Source: an uncultured Muribaculaceae bacterium
GTDB lineage: Bacteria; Bacteroidota; Bacteroidia; Bacteroidales; Muribaculaceae
Direction of reading: 5' to 3'
Assembly (NCBI GenBank): GCA_910578385.1
Contig: CAJTQV010000014.1
Span: 19,041 to 83,040, forward strand
Length of the DNA stretch: 64,000 nt
Shown here: positions 25,159-34,720 of the stretch, piece after piece
How positions within the stretch are numbered: the stretch's first letter is position 1
Layout of the letters: every line of letters begins with the position of its first letter
Made by a program: the position numbers and the translations under genes
The notes under the pieces: generated by a model
The model's input: only the letters and a program-made list of their open reading frames with translations
Databases searched by the model: none
What the model was told of the DNA's origin: nothing

Positions 25159-26700
25159 ATGAAAATATTCAATTCCCAGGAAATACAACAGATTGATAAC
25201 GCCACCTGCGAGGCGCAGCAAATCAGCTCGATAGACCTAATGGAACGTGCGGCGTCGATGGTGAGCTGCGAAATTATATCCCGCTTCCTTCCGAGCCAGC
25301 GAATTGTAGTGATAGCCGGACCCGGTAATAACGGCGGCGACGCTCTCGCCGTGTCACGTATGCTCATCGAACAGGGATACAGGCGCGTCGAGATATTTCT
25401 TTTCAATGTAACCGGCAAGCTCTCACACGATTGTGACGAGGAGTGCAAACGCCTCATGGCCATGGATGGCGTCGATTTCACTGAAATAACCCATGCGTTC
25501 AACCCTCCATATCTCGGCAAGAACGATGTGGTAATCGACGGCCTGTTCGGTTCGGGTCTCAAACAACCCATGCAGGGCGGTTTCGTCTCCGTGGCCCGCT
25601 ATATCAACGAGTCGGGAGCCTTCGTCATCTCTATTGACGTTCCCTCGGGTCTCTACGGCGACACAACACTTCTCGGCAACTGGGAAACTCCCGTGAATAT
25701 CAACACCCGCGACGTGGTGCACGCCAATCTCACGCTCGCCTTCCAGCTACCCCGGCTCGCCTTCTTCTTCCCGGAGAATTACCCGGTGCTCGGCGAATGG
25801 AAACTCCTTGACATTGACCTCGACGAGGACAAGATAAGAAACACCTCCACCAATTTTCTTGTAATCGATGCCAAGAACATCGCCCCGTTGCTACACAAAC
25901 GTCTCCCTTTCACAGGAAAGCGCGACTATGGCTCGGCATTGCTCTTCGCAGGCTCGACCGGAATGATGGGTGCAGCCGTAATGGCCGCCCGAGCCACTCT
26001 CAAGAGCGGTGCCGGACTCGTGACAGTACACGGCGCACGAGGCGGTCTCCGCATTCTCCAGACCGCTGTCCCCGAGGCAATGTTCGAACCTGACCGCAAT
26101 GAGCACTTCATCACCGACATGAAGATCCACCACAACCATCAGGCTGTGGCTGTGGGTCCGGGTATAGGCACACAGGAACAGACGGCAAACGCATTGCAGG
26201 CTCTCCTCCAGAACTGCCCTGCACCGCTGCTGCTCGATGCCGACGCGCTCAATTGCATTTCCCAACGCCCTGCGATGCTGTCGCTGCTCCCGCCTAAGAC
26301 CATCATCACCCCACATATCGGTGAGTTTGACCGTCTGTTTGGCGAGCAGAAGTCGTCGGAAGAGCGTCTGCGTACCGCCATCGAAATGTCCCGTCAATAC
26401 AACATAATCATTGTTCTGAAAGGTCATTACACTGCGATTGTCCGACCCACAGGCCGAGTCTACTTCAACACCACCGGCAATCCCGGCATGGCAACCGCCG
26501 GTGCAGGAGATGTCCTCACCGGCATCATCACGGCATTCCTCGCCCAGGGATACAACCCTGAATATGCGGCTCTGATAGGAGTCTATATCCACGGTCTCGC
26601 CGGCGACATGGCGGCCGAAGAACTTGGAGAATTCGGTCTGACAGCCTCCGACATCGCAGCCTATGCCGGACGCGCCATCCGCCAGACAATCAAGAACTGA
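25159..26700 (+). CDS. nnr: Bifunctional NAD(P)H-hydrate epimerase / ADP-dependent dehydratase
   Basis: 513 residues, the usual length of the fused enzyme. N-terminal YjeF_N epimerase (residues about 1-220; GPGNNGGDALAVSRML near 55) and C-terminal YjeF_C ribokinase-like dehydratase (about 235-510; GSTGMMGAAVMAARATLKSG, GPGIGTQEQT, NPGMATAGAGDVLTG). It repairs NADHX/NADPHX formed by damage to NAD(P)H. It lies 14 nt upstream of a DUF4831 gene. Confidence 0.95.
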   Translation: MKIFNSQEIQQIDNATCEAQQISSIDLMERAASMVSCEIISRFLPSQRIVVIAGPGNNGGDALAVSRMLIEQGYRRVEIFLFNVTGKLSHDCDEECKRLMAMDGVDFTEITHAFNPPYLGKNDVVIDGLFGSGLKQPMQGGFVSVARYINESGAFVISIDVPSGLYGDTTLLGNWETPVNINTRDVVHANLTLAFQLPRLAFFFPENYPVLGEWKLLDIDLDEDKIRNTSTNFLVIDAKNIAPLLHKRLPFTGKRDYGSALLFAGSTGMMGAAVMAARATLKSGAGLVTVHGARGGLRILQTAVPEAMFEPDRNEHFITDMKIHHNHQAVAVGPGIGTQEQTANALQALLQNCPAPLLLDADALNCISQRPAMLSLLPPKTIITPHIGEFDRLFGEQKSSEERLRTAIEMSRQYNIIIVLKGHYTAIVRPTGRVYFNTTGNPGMATAGAGDVLTGIITAFLAQGYNPEYAALIGVYIHGLAGDMAAEELGEFGLTASDIAAYAGRAIRQTIKN

Positions 26701-26714
26701 CAAAGCAACATCAT

Positions 26715-27800
26715 ATGAAAACCAAAGCTTTAGCCACGACATTGGCCGCCGCATCACTGTTATGCGCAGTTCCAGCCTCGGCCCAGCAGACCAAGATTCT
26801 CACCGCCGACAAGCACAATGAGTATGGTCTGGTCTACTCGCTCCCCATCACTTCCATCCGCTTCGAGGTCACAGCCCGGCGCACGGTCAGCCATGCTGGT
26901 CCCTATTACCAGTATGCCAAGAAATTCATCGGAACTGACCGCGTGGTCAAAGAAGATGCCGAACAGTGGGAGGTTCTCTCGGTAAAGGCTGAGCCTTTCG
27001 GCACACCCGACACCGACAATCAATATCTCATGCAGCTCAAACCGGGCGCGCTCACATCAATATGTGTGGCTGACGACGGTATGCTCCTCGCCATCAATAA
27101 GGAAGTCGAGGCTCCGGATCTTCCCTCTCCGCAAGCCGACACCGACCTTACAGGAAGCGTGAAGGTCCGCGATTACCTGCAATATGTCAACGAGGATTTC
27201 CTTGCTTCGCAATCATCGGCCAAACAGGCACAGATGCTGTCTGAAAGCCTCATGGAAGTACGCGATGCCAAGGTTTCGCTCACACGCGGCACAGCAGAGA
27301 CCATGCCGACCGACGGCCGTCAGCTGGAGCTGATGCTCCAGTCGCTTTCCCATCAGGAAGAGGCGATGACGGCTGCCTTCCGAGGCACGACAGAGACCCA
27401 GACCGTGACCCGGACGTTCACTTTCACTCCGGTTCAGGAAGACAAGTCCGTGCTTTTCCGAATGTCAGACTTTGCGGGCTTCGTCGAGGCTGACGACTAT
27501 TCGGGTGAACCTGTGTACGTCGATGTCAAAATCACACGCGACGGAGAACTGCCCGTCGATGCCAAGGGCGAGGAGAAAAAGCTCCCGAAAGATGCGGTAA
27601 TGTACAACATTCCGGGTGCGGCCAAAGTAACACTGTCGCTTGCCGGCAAGACACTCTGGAGCGGCGAGGTGGAATGTGCCCAGCTCGGCGTGCAGTTCGG
27701 TCTTCAGCCGTCGCTCTTCAGCGATAAGAAAGCCCGTTCATACGCCACTTTCAACCCCGCCACCGGCGCACTCGTAAAAATCGCGGAGATCAATGAATGA
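26715..27800 (+). CDS. DUF4831 family secreted protein
   Basis: 361 residues with a signal peptide (MKTKALATTLAAASLLCAVPASA). The conserved start of the mature part (HNEYGLVYSLPITSIRFEV) matches the DUF4831 family found in Bacteroidales, usually between nnr and xseA. Function unknown. Its 3' end overlaps the xseA start by 8 nt. Confidence 0.8.
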   Translation: MKTKALATTLAAASLLCAVPASAQQTKILTADKHNEYGLVYSLPITSIRFEVTARRTVSHAGPYYQYAKKFIGTDRVVKEDAEQWEVLSVKAEPFGTPDTDNQYLMQLKPGALTSICVADDGMLLAINKEVEAPDLPSPQADTDLTGSVKVRDYLQYVNEDFLASQSSAKQAQMLSESLMEVRDAKVSLTRGTAETMPTDGRQLELMLQSLSHQEEAMTAAFRGTTETQTVTRTFTFTPVQEDKSVLFRMSDFAGFVEADDYSGEPVYVDVKITRDGELPVDAKGEEKKLPKDAVMYNIPGAAKVTLSLAGKTLWSGEVECAQLGVQFGLQPSLFSDKKARSYATFNPATGALVKIAEINE

Positions 27801-29157
27801 ACCGGGTCTGACTCTCTCGCAGTTCCAGCAGCTCATAACCAATGCGATAAACAAGGAACCGGGACTGAAGAACGTCTGGGTCCGGGCGGAATTCTCCGAC
27901 CTGCGTGTTGTAGGCGGCCACTGCTACATGGAGCTGATTGAGAAGGACGCGGGGGGCACAACCCGTGCGAAAATACGCGCCATGATCTGGAGCAATACCC
28001 TCGGGCAACTGCGACGCAAGTTCTACGACGCAACCGGCCGCGATATTGCTTCGGGCATTAAAGTCCTTGTCCGCGGATCCGCCACCCACCACAGCATCTA
28101 CGGCCTCTCTTTCACGATAAACGACATTGACCCGTCATACACTCTCGGCGACATGGAACGTGTGCGCCGGGAGATTCTTGAACGGCTCACCCGCGAGGGA
28201 CTTATTGACCGTAACAAGTCACTAAGTCTTCCGGTAAACCCGCAACGGATTGCCATCATATCTGCTGCCGGAGCAGCAGGATATGGCGATTTCATGAACC
28301 AGATTGACCACAATCCCGACGGTTTCGCAATCTATACTATGCTCTTCCCGGCTGTGATGCAGGGCGAGCGCACCGCTCTGTCGGTAATGATGGCTCTTGA
28401 TGACGTGGAAAGAACACGTGATCATTGGGATGCCGTCGTGATTATCCGAGGCGGTGGAGCGACCACCGACCTCAACGGCTTCGACAACTACGATCTTGCG
28501 CGCAGGGTGGCGACCTTTCCGCTGCCGGTCATTGTCGGTATCGGCCATGAGCGCGACCGCACTGTACTTGACGAAATTGCATGTGTACGCTGCAAGACCC
28601 CGACTGCCGTTGCTGCTTTCATACTCGACGCTCTCCGCACCGCCTACGGCACCGCGACCGATCTTGTCAACCGCATTGCCCGCTACAGTTCCGAGGCCAT
28701 GCGCGGCGAGCATCTGCGCCTCTCCACCCTGCAGCAGAATATTCCGTCTCTGGCCCGGAACCGCATTCTCCGCGAGAAGATGACCCTGACACGGCTGTCT
28801 CAGACGCTTCCTTCGCTTGTCCAGAACCGTGTTGCACGCCAGCGGCTCACACTGTCGGACTACGCCGCACGTCTGCGCCGCGACACTGACTTAAGGCTGA
28901 ACAACGAGAGAAACCGGCTTGAGCGCGTTGTGATGCGGCTGTCAGCCGATGCTGCCAATGTCAGCCAGCGCGAGCAGTTGCGTCTTCGCCGAATCAGCGA
29001 CATGCTGCGTGTGCTCAGCCCCGAGAACACTCTCAGGCGCGGCTACAGCATAACCCGCGTGAACGGCCACGCCGTGACCGACCCCGCCTCAATCGCGCCC
29101 GGCACCGAGATAGAAACCACCCTCGCCACCGGCACCCTAACCTCAATAACAAAGTAA
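27793..29157 (+). CDS. xseA: Exodeoxyribonuclease VII large subunit
   Basis: 454 residues. N-terminal OB-fold (VWVRAEFSDLRVVGGHCYMELIE), catalytic region with RGGGATTDLNGFDNYDLAR (near 220) and a coiled-coil C-terminus. It degrades single-stranded DNA together with XseB, encoded 11 nt downstream. Confidence 0.95.
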   Translation: MNEPGLTLSQFQQLITNAINKEPGLKNVWVRAEFSDLRVVGGHCYMELIEKDAGGTTRAKIRAMIWSNTLGQLRRKFYDATGRDIASGIKVLVRGSATHHSIYGLSFTINDIDPSYTLGDMERVRREILERLTREGLIDRNKSLSLPVNPQRIAIISAAGAAGYGDFMNQIDHNPDGFAIYTMLFPAVMQGERTALSVMMALDDVERTRDHWDAVVIIRGGGATTDLNGFDNYDLARRVATFPLPVIVGIGHERDRTVLDEIACVRCKTPTAVAAFILDALRTAYGTATDLVNRIARYSSEAMRGEHLRLSTLQQNIPSLARNRILREKMTLTRLSQTLPSLVQNRVARQRLTLSDYAARLRRDTDLRLNNERNRLERVVMRLSADAANVSQREQLRLRRISDMLRVLSPENTLRRGYSITRVNGHAVTDPASIAPGTEIETTLATGTLTSITK

Positions 29158-29168
29158 AAATAACGACC

Positions 29169-29375
29169 ATGGCTCCAGAATCATACAAAGCGGCAATAGC
29201 CGAACTCGAAACCATCCTTGCGAAGATGGAATCCGACCAGTGCGACATCGACTCGCTCTCAACCTACACCGCCCGCGCCCTCGAACTCCTCAAGTTCTGC
29301 AAGGAGCGTCTCTTCAAGACCGACCAGGAAGTCGAGAAATGCCTCGCCGCCCTCAAAGACTCCCTCTCCGAGTAA
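29169..29375 (+). CDS. xseB: Exodeoxyribonuclease VII small subunit
   Basis: 68 residues, the expected size. Sequence pattern YKAAIAELETILAKMES...YTARALELLKFCKERL is typical of XseB. Partner of XseA. Confidence 0.9.
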   Translation: MAPESYKAAIAELETILAKMESDQCDIDSLSTYTARALELLKFCKERLFKTDQEVEKCLAALKDSLSE

Positions 29376-29394
29376 GCTGAAAGCTCAGACCCGC

Positions 29395-29431
29395 CGGACT
29401 TGTCAGACTTGTCAGACCTGTCGGACAAGTC
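29395..29431. repeat. Non-coding copy of the hmuS-tail repeat
   Basis: CTTGTCAGACTTGTCAGACC-type units just downstream of xseB; same unit as the coding repeat at 13768-13822. Confidence 0.65.
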
Positions 29432-29464
29432 CTCCACATCAGCTCTGTCAGACCAATAAAAAAA

Positions 29465-29490
29465 GTCGGTGCCCCGTTGGGGACACCGAC
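29465..29490. terminator. Bidirectional terminator between xseB and fba
   Basis: Stem GTCGGTG(C)CCC/GGGGACACCGAC with a GTT loop, flanked by an A-run on the left and a T-run on the right, so it can end transcription from both sides. Confidence 0.9.
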
Positions 29491-29513
29491 AATTTTTTAT
29501 TTACAGACGAAGA

Positions 29514-30515
29514 TTACTCTGCCTTGCCTTCGCTGCCGAGAACGGCAACAATCTTGTGCTTGTAGAGTTTCTCCATCTCGTCGCGGGCCGGACCGAGATA
29601 TTTGCGGGGGTCGAACTCACCCGGCTTCTCGTTGAAGACCTTGCGGACAGCTGCGGTCATGGCCAGACGGCTGTCTGAGTCGATGTTGATCTTGCAAACA
29701 TCCATCTTGGCTGCCTTGCGGAGCTCCTCCTCGGGGATACCGATTGCGTCGGGAAGCTTGCCACCGTTGGCGTTGATGATGTCCACATACTCCTGGGGAA
29801 CTGAAGAAGAACCGTGGAGAACGATGGGGAATCCGGGGATTTTTGCCTCTACGCCCTCAAGCACGTCGAATGCCAGCGGCGGGGGAACGAGACGGCCGGT
29901 CTTCGGGTCGCGTGTGCACTGCTCGGGAGTGAACTTGTATGCACCGTGAGAAGTACCGATTGAGATAGCGAGGCTGTCAACGCCTGTGCGTGTAACGAAG
30001 TCAACTACCTCCTCTGGGTCAGTATATGTGTGGTGGTCTGAAGAAACCTCATCCTCCACACCGGCGAGAACGCCGAGCTCACCCTCAACGGTCACGTCAT
30101 ACTTGTGAGCGTACTCACATACTTTCTTTGTCAGCTCGACATTCTCCTCATAGGGAAGGTGGCTACCGTCAATCATGACTGAAGAGAAGCCGTTGTCGAT
30201 ACAGTCCTTGCAGAGCTCGAATGTGTCACCGTGGTCGAGGTGAAGCACAATCTGGGGATGCTCCCAGCCGAGAGACTTTGCGTATTCCACAGCACCCTGT
30301 GCCATGTAACGGAGCAGGATGGGGTTCGCATAGTTGCGGGCACCCTTCGACACCTGAAGAATCACAGGAGACTTCGTGTCTGAAGCGGCCTTGATGATGG
30401 CCTGGAGCTGCTCCATGTTGTTGAAGTTGAACGCGGGGATGGCATAACCGCCATGCACTGCCTTTGCGAACATCTCTTTTGTGTTCACAAGACCTAAGTT
30501 CTTATAATCTACCAT
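29514..30515 (-). CDS. fba: Class II fructose-bisphosphate aldolase
   Basis: 333 residues with the start at MVDYKNLGLVNTKEMF (30515). An in-frame ATG further upstream (30599) would add 28 unrelated residues and is rejected. Zinc-site and catalytic motifs are seen (LHLDHGDTFELCKDCIDNGF with its histidines near 110, GELGVLAGVEDEV near 145, VLHGSSSVPQEY near 230). It cleaves fructose-1,6-bisphosphate in glycolysis. Confidence 0.95.
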   Translation of the reverse strand: MVDYKNLGLVNTKEMFAKAVHGGYAIPAFNFNNMEQLQAIIKAASDTKSPVILQVSKGARNYANPILLRYMAQGAVEYAKSLGWEHPQIVLHLDHGDTFELCKDCIDNGFSSVMIDGSHLPYEENVELTKKVCEYAHKYDVTVEGELGVLAGVEDEVSSDHHTYTDPEEVVDFVTRTGVDSLAISIGTSHGAYKFTPEQCTRDPKTGRLVPPPLAFDVLEGVEAKIPGFPIVLHGSSSVPQEYVDIINANGGKLPDAIGIPEEELRKAAKMDVCKINIDSDSRLAMTAAVRKVFNEKPGEFDPRKYLGPARDEMEKLYKHKIVAVLGSEGKAE

Positions 30516-30631
30516 GTTTATATAAATTATGGGTATTTCTGTGTAGTCTTTTACCGGAATAACCTGTAGTCCAAACGCCTGCTGTGCGACTAAGTTCATC
30601 GCCGCATTTCACATGCATCCGGAATTTTTTG

Positions 30632-30662
30632 CAAATATAGAAAAATTTCCGCAATCCCACAA
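30632..30662 (-). promoter_or_regulatory. Promoter of fba
   Basis: Minus strand: TTG (30660-30662), 20-nt spacer, TATATTTG (30632-30639); leader of about 110 nt. The site fits the start chosen for fba and argues against translation from 30599 being needed. Confidence 0.75.
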
Positions 30663-30806
30663 ATAAAAAACAGAGCCAGCAAATCTTGACAAGTTGCACA
30701 CACATTGCGGCCCAAACTAATTTTATTGACACAATTTTCAACACATATTAAACGTTTAATCACAAAAGCTCTTAAATCTAATCATAATTGACAAGAATAC
30801 TGTTTT

Positions 30807-31169
30807 ATGAAAACCAAATTGTTTGAAGATTCTATTGTAAAGGCATCGGGGCGTCTTATGGCGGCTTGCCTTCCTTTTCTCACTCTCGGCATGTTGGGAG
30901 AAAAGACATCTCTGATTGCGGCAGCGATTGTCGCGGCAATATTGCTGCTTGTTTTTGCCGGACGCATCGTATCCCTGATAGCCGGCAAAACAGCCATCTC
31001 GAACCACCTGCTTGAGAACAAGGTGTCCGAAATTCTCGCGTTTCCTTATGCCATTGCCCTGAGCGGAGCCATCGCCACACAAGCCGGCATCGAAGCCGAC
31101 TACATGCTCTGGTTCGGAGCCGCCCTCGCCCTGCTGATGCTCCTCACCCCCTCCCGACAGAAAAATTAA
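30807..31169 (+). CDS. Small integral membrane protein, unknown function
   Basis: 120 residues with about four hydrophobic segments (LMAACLPFLTLGML; SLIAAAIVAAILLLVFA; a weaker third; WFGAALALLMLL). No motif recognised. It stands alone between fba (divergent) and a glycosyltransferase gene (convergent). I see no strong promoter. Confidence 0.55.
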   Translation: MKTKLFEDSIVKASGRLMAACLPFLTLGMLGEKTSLIAAAIVAAILLLVFAGRIVSLIAGKTAISNHLLENKVSEILAFPYAIALSGAIATQAGIEADYMLWFGAALALLMLLTPSRQKN

Positions 31170-31172
31170 TCT

Positions 31173-31213
31173 ATTCAACATAGGCTGAGCATGCGGTACG
31201 GCCTATGTAGAAT
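31173..31213. terminator. Inverted repeat between convergent genes
   Basis: ATTCAACATAGGC / GCCTATGTAGAAT with a 15-nt loop, one mismatch; no clear T-run on either side. Confidence 0.45.
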
Positions 31214-31224
31214 GGTCTATGCGG

Positions 31225-32226
31225 TCAGCGCCAGAGGTAGTAGGCACCTCGGCCGCCGGATGCGGTGTACCGGTAGAGGAGGCGGAGCAACAGGCGGCGC
31301 CACGACGGGCGGCCGGCACGCGACAGGGCGCGGCTAAGGAGTGCCTTGGCTCCCGGGTGGTTACCTTCGCGGTCGTAATGCGCCGCAAGTATCGCACTGC
31401 GATAGTCCACCATGTCAAGCAGCCTGGACTCTTCCGGCAGACCCTGAATCTTTTTCTCTACTATATCCAGGGTGTTCTCCCATTCACCCTCGCGGTCGCT
31501 GAACCGTCGGCCTGTTATCGACTCGGCCTGTGCATGTATCCTTACAAGTTTTTTTGGCAACGCTACAACTTTAGGCCGTGCAAGGGCTATCCTTATGCCG
31601 AGTTCCCAGTCATTCCAGACCGAAGCTCGCTCTTCCCACAATGGAGTTTCCTCTCCGGAGCTTCCATCATTCTTCAACTTATTCCTTAAGAACCGGGTGC
31701 TCAGCATGTAGAGCTGCGTGGCCAACATGCCGTTATAGAACTGACGACGCAACAGGTTGCCTGTATGAAATGGTTTCAATGTAACCCCACCGTCGAGACC
31801 CACCACCTCACCCTGCCAATAGACAAGGTCTGCATCACCTATGGCATTCATGGCTTCTTCAACGAGAGTCGGCATCATCTCGTCGTCGCTGTCGAAGAAT
31901 ATCACATGCTCGCCTACGATTTCATCAACCGCCCTGTTACGCGCAGCCGACGCACCGGGCTTATCTTCTTTCAGCAATAAAAGAGTGCGTCCCGGTTTTG
32001 TCACAGAATTACCACCCACAGCGGAACAATCCCCCTCCAGTCTGACTCCGTTTTCAGACACCCATCTCAAAACAGCGTCACCGGTGCCGTCGGAAGAGCC
32101 GTTGTCAACAACTATGATCCGTAAACTGCGCCAGGTCTGCGCCAGCACGCTGTCAAGGCATCTTGTTATCAGCTCCCGTCGGTTGCGGACAGGTATTATT
32201 ATCGTAACGGGGCAGTCCACCATCAC
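31225..32226 (-). CDS. Family 2 glycosyltransferase
   Basis: 333 residues. N-terminal TIIIPVRNRRELITRCLDSVL and IIVVDNGSSDGT (nucleotide-sugar binding), then FFDSDDEM (DxD-type metal site, about 112-119). GT-A fold transferase with a helical C-terminal region rich in Arg. It overlaps the galM stop by 4 nt. The acceptor is unknown; role in surface polysaccharide is the usual guess. Confidence 0.85.
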   Translation of the reverse strand: MMVDCPVTIIIPVRNRRELITRCLDSVLAQTWRSLRIIVVDNGSSDGTGDAVLRWVSENGVRLEGDCSAVGGNSVTKPGRTLLLLKEDKPGASAARNRAVDEIVGEHVIFFDSDDEMMPTLVEEAMNAIGDADLVYWQGEVVGLDGGVTLKPFHTGNLLRRQFYNGMLATQLYMLSTRFLRNKLKNDGSSGEETPLWEERASVWNDWELGIRIALARPKVVALPKKLVRIHAQAESITGRRFSDREGEWENTLDIVEKKIQGLPEESRLLDMVDYRSAILAAHYDREGNHPGAKALLSRALSRAGRPSWRRLLLRLLYRYTASGGRGAYYLWR

Positions 32227-33269
32227 ATCACACCGAATTTATAATGAATCCGCCTCACATATTCCTCTCCGGGATGAATCAGCTGCGACGGGAAATGTCC
32301 ATGGTTCGGAGCGTCGGGGAAACCCTGCATCTCGACAGCCACACCGTCGTAGTCTGCATAGCGTCCGCCACTGCGGTTCGGTCCGGAACCCGCCAACCAG
32401 TTACCCGTGTATATCTGCACCCCGGGCTGGTCCGAGTCTACGGCAAGTGTCCGGCCACTCACGGGGTCACGGAGCACTACAACATCCTCTGCCATCATTC
32501 CCGGCTGCCAGTCATCTATCGCCCAGCAATGGTCATAGCCCTTGCCATGCCGCAGGGGGGCAAAATCGGCATGGATATCTTTTCCAAGTGTCTTGAAAGA
32601 GCGGAAATCCATCGGAGTGCCGGCCACGTCATCAAACTCTCCGGTCGGAGCCAGAGTCTCGTCTGTAACAAGACAACGCGACGCTTTCATCTGCAATTCA
32701 TGTCCCAACGCGCAACCGGCATCAGCACCCCGCAGGTTCCAGTAGCAATGGTTGGTCAGATTGACCACGGTGTCCTCATCGGTTACGGCACTGTATTCTA
32801 TCGACAGACGCATATCATCGCTCCAGTGGTATGTGACCCGCACTTCGAGCGTGCCGGGATAATGCTCCTCGCCATCCACAGAACGATAGGTGAACACCAC
32901 TCCATCGGAAAGCTCCCGCGCACTCCATAAACGGTGCTGGAAACCTTCCGGGCCGCCGTGCAGGTGGTGGGATCCGCAGTTCACCGCGAGTTTATAACTT
33001 CTGCCACCTACAGTCAAGGCACCATGGGCTATTCGGTTGGCGTAACGCCCCGCCGTCTTGCCCATATTGGGGTCATCGTGTACGTACGACGCTATGTCGG
33101 CATATCCGAGCGCGACATGCTCAATCCGTCCCTCGCGGTCGGGCACACACACTGCGGTCACACCCGCGCCGAGTGAGGAGAGTTCAACCCATGCCCCACA
33201 CGCATTCTCGATTATAAACAGATTTATATCTCCTGCCGGAGTATGCTCTTTCCGCTTGGTTATCTTCAT
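32223..33269 (-). CDS. galM: Aldose 1-epimerase (mutarotase)
   Basis: 348 residues starting at MKITKRKEHTPAGDI (33269). The longer reading from 33500 would run through a terminator hairpin and is rejected. Motifs: GRYANRIAHGA, NCGSHHLHGG (catalytic His region), NLTNHCYWNL, and the C-terminal VEMQGFPDAPNH. It interconverts alpha and beta anomers of galactose or glucose. Shares a 4-nt ATGA overlap with the downstream glycosyltransferase gene. Confidence 0.92.
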   Translation of the reverse strand: MKITKRKEHTPAGDINLFIIENACGAWVELSSLGAGVTAVCVPDREGRIEHVALGYADIASYVHDDPNMGKTAGRYANRIAHGALTVGGRSYKLAVNCGSHHLHGGPEGFQHRLWSARELSDGVVFTYRSVDGEEHYPGTLEVRVTYHWSDDMRLSIEYSAVTDEDTVVNLTNHCYWNLRGADAGCALGHELQMKASRCLVTDETLAPTGEFDDVAGTPMDFRSFKTLGKDIHADFAPLRHGKGYDHCWAIDDWQPGMMAEDVVVLRDPVSGRTLAVDSDQPGVQIYTGNWLAGSGPNRSGGRYADYDGVAVEMQGFPDAPNHGHFPSQLIHPGEEYVRRIHYKFGVM

Positions 33270-33324
33270 CCTGTTCTTTTCTTGTGTAACGTGCAAAAAA
33301 GAGTTGAGAATATATTCCGGCAAT

Positions 33325-33362
33325 AAAAAAGCGGGATACCGCCGAGGATATCCCGCTTTTTT
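33325..33362 (-). terminator. Terminator of the MFS transporter gene
   Basis: AAAAAAGCGGGATA / TATCCCGCTTTTTT with a 10-nt loop between the MFS and galM genes; strong T-runs on both strands. Confidence 0.9.
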
Positions 33363-33387
33363 ATCCAATCTCGTTAATATGCTGTAA

Positions 33388-34698
33388 TCATTTCTTTCCG
33401 TCGAGTATATTCTCCGCAGCGGTTGCCGCAGCCACTTCCTGAGGAGAGGGAGCGGCCGATGCCGGATTGACTGCAAACACATAGTTCTTGCGCTCCACAA
33501 GCGCCCAGATCAGAAGCAGACATACCACACATCCTGAGAATACGAACTCAAAACCGGGAGATGTCGAATGAAATATCTTGCGGAAGAAGCTGTCTACAAA
33601 CGGCACCATCATGATCGACAGGTAGTTTGAAGAAAGCACATAGCCGAAGTAGGTCATTCCCAACTTGCGTGTCGGCGCTATATAGGTCGTCTTGTTGTAG
33701 ATCACAGGCTGTATAATACCATAGGCGAAACCGGTTACGAGCGAGGCGAGTATCATGACCAGATAACTCTTGGTGAAACCGATTATAATCAGGCCGATGG
33801 CACAGAGCGCGAGACTGATGAACATGACCGGACGGCCGAAGAAGCGTTTGAGCGATCCGACTATCGCACCCGACACTGCCACCATGAGATAGTACGCGGC
33901 GGTCACGATACCGGCCTGGGTGCTGTCCATGCCATATTTCTCCATCATGAACGGTGCATAATAGGATATAGACGTTGTGCTGTATGTCAGGAACACGTAG
34001 AGCACAATCAGGCCGATAAGCAACCGTAACGACTCCTTGCCCTGGAAGTGGTACGCGGGCGATGCTGTGGGATCCGGAGTAGCAGACTTGGCTGCCTCGG
34101 CAGCATCGACCTGTCGGTGCGCCTTGATATATTTCTGCGTCATGAAGGGTATGAGGCACAGCGGAACCAACGGAATCAGGTAGACGGCAAACGCCGCATG
34201 CCAGTTATGAACGGCCACCCAGCCCACATAAACGTTGGCAATGATGACCATCGAGTTGGATGTGGTTGATTTGAGACCGAGGTCCGACTGACGGGGGCGC
34301 CCCGAGAACCATTCGGAAATGTAGCCTGCGGCAATCGGCACGACCAGTCCGCAGCCCACACCGCACATGCAGCCGAGGAAGATAAGCAATCCCATGCTGT
34401 CGGCGAATAGGCTCGCCAGACCCGCCACGAAGAATATCGACAAGCCGGTGGTCAGAACAGCCGTCTGCCAGCGTGGCGTTGACATCTTGCCGGCGATAAG
34501 CACAACGGGAATCATGACAAGATTCGGAAGACTCGTCAGCAGCTGTGATTCCAGCTCCGACGAGTCGAATATATGGCGCAGTTTGCCGAGCATTGGCGAC
34601 ACGGCCAGACCCGGCAGGTTTATGGTTAGCGATATAGCCAGTATCGCCAGCAGTGAAATCAACGGCATCTTGCCGTTGCCTGAGTCGACATATTTCAT
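33388..34698 (-). CDS. Major facilitator superfamily transporter
   Basis: 436 residues with about 12 hydrophobic helices and a central polar loop (about 200-225, Ala/Asp-rich). The motif WFSGRPRQSDLGLK lies in the usual place for the family's loop 4-5. The substrate cannot be read from sequence; a sugar is a guess from the next-door galM. The C-terminus is Ala/Pro-rich (NPASAAPSPQEV). Confidence 0.85.
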   Translation of the reverse strand: MKYVDSGNGKMPLISLLAILAISLTINLPGLAVSPMLGKLRHIFDSSELESQLLTSLPNLVMIPVVLIAGKMSTPRWQTAVLTTGLSIFFVAGLASLFADSMGLLIFLGCMCGVGCGLVVPIAAGYISEWFSGRPRQSDLGLKSTTSNSMVIIANVYVGWVAVHNWHAAFAVYLIPLVPLCLIPFMTQKYIKAHRQVDAAEAAKSATPDPTASPAYHFQGKESLRLLIGLIVLYVFLTYSTTSISYYAPFMMEKYGMDSTQAGIVTAAYYLMVAVSGAIVGSLKRFFGRPVMFISLALCAIGLIIIGFTKSYLVMILASLVTGFAYGIIQPVIYNKTTYIAPTRKLGMTYFGYVLSSNYLSIMMVPFVDSFFRKIFHSTSPGFEFVFSGCVVCLLLIWALVERKNYVFAVNPASAAPSPQEVAAATAAENILDGKK

Positions 34699-34720
34699 AG
34701 CGGTAAGGATTATGTGTGTT

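Noticed and set aside
25891..26757. 288-codon frame opposite nnr
   Set aside because: Mirror of the epimerase/dehydratase frame; composition typical of a shadow.
30516..30599. N-terminal extension of fba
   Set aside because: The extra 28 residues do not resemble aldolases; the real start MVDYKNL is at 30515.
33270..33500. Longer start of galM
   Set aside because: Would read through a strong terminator hairpin and the end of the MFS gene.
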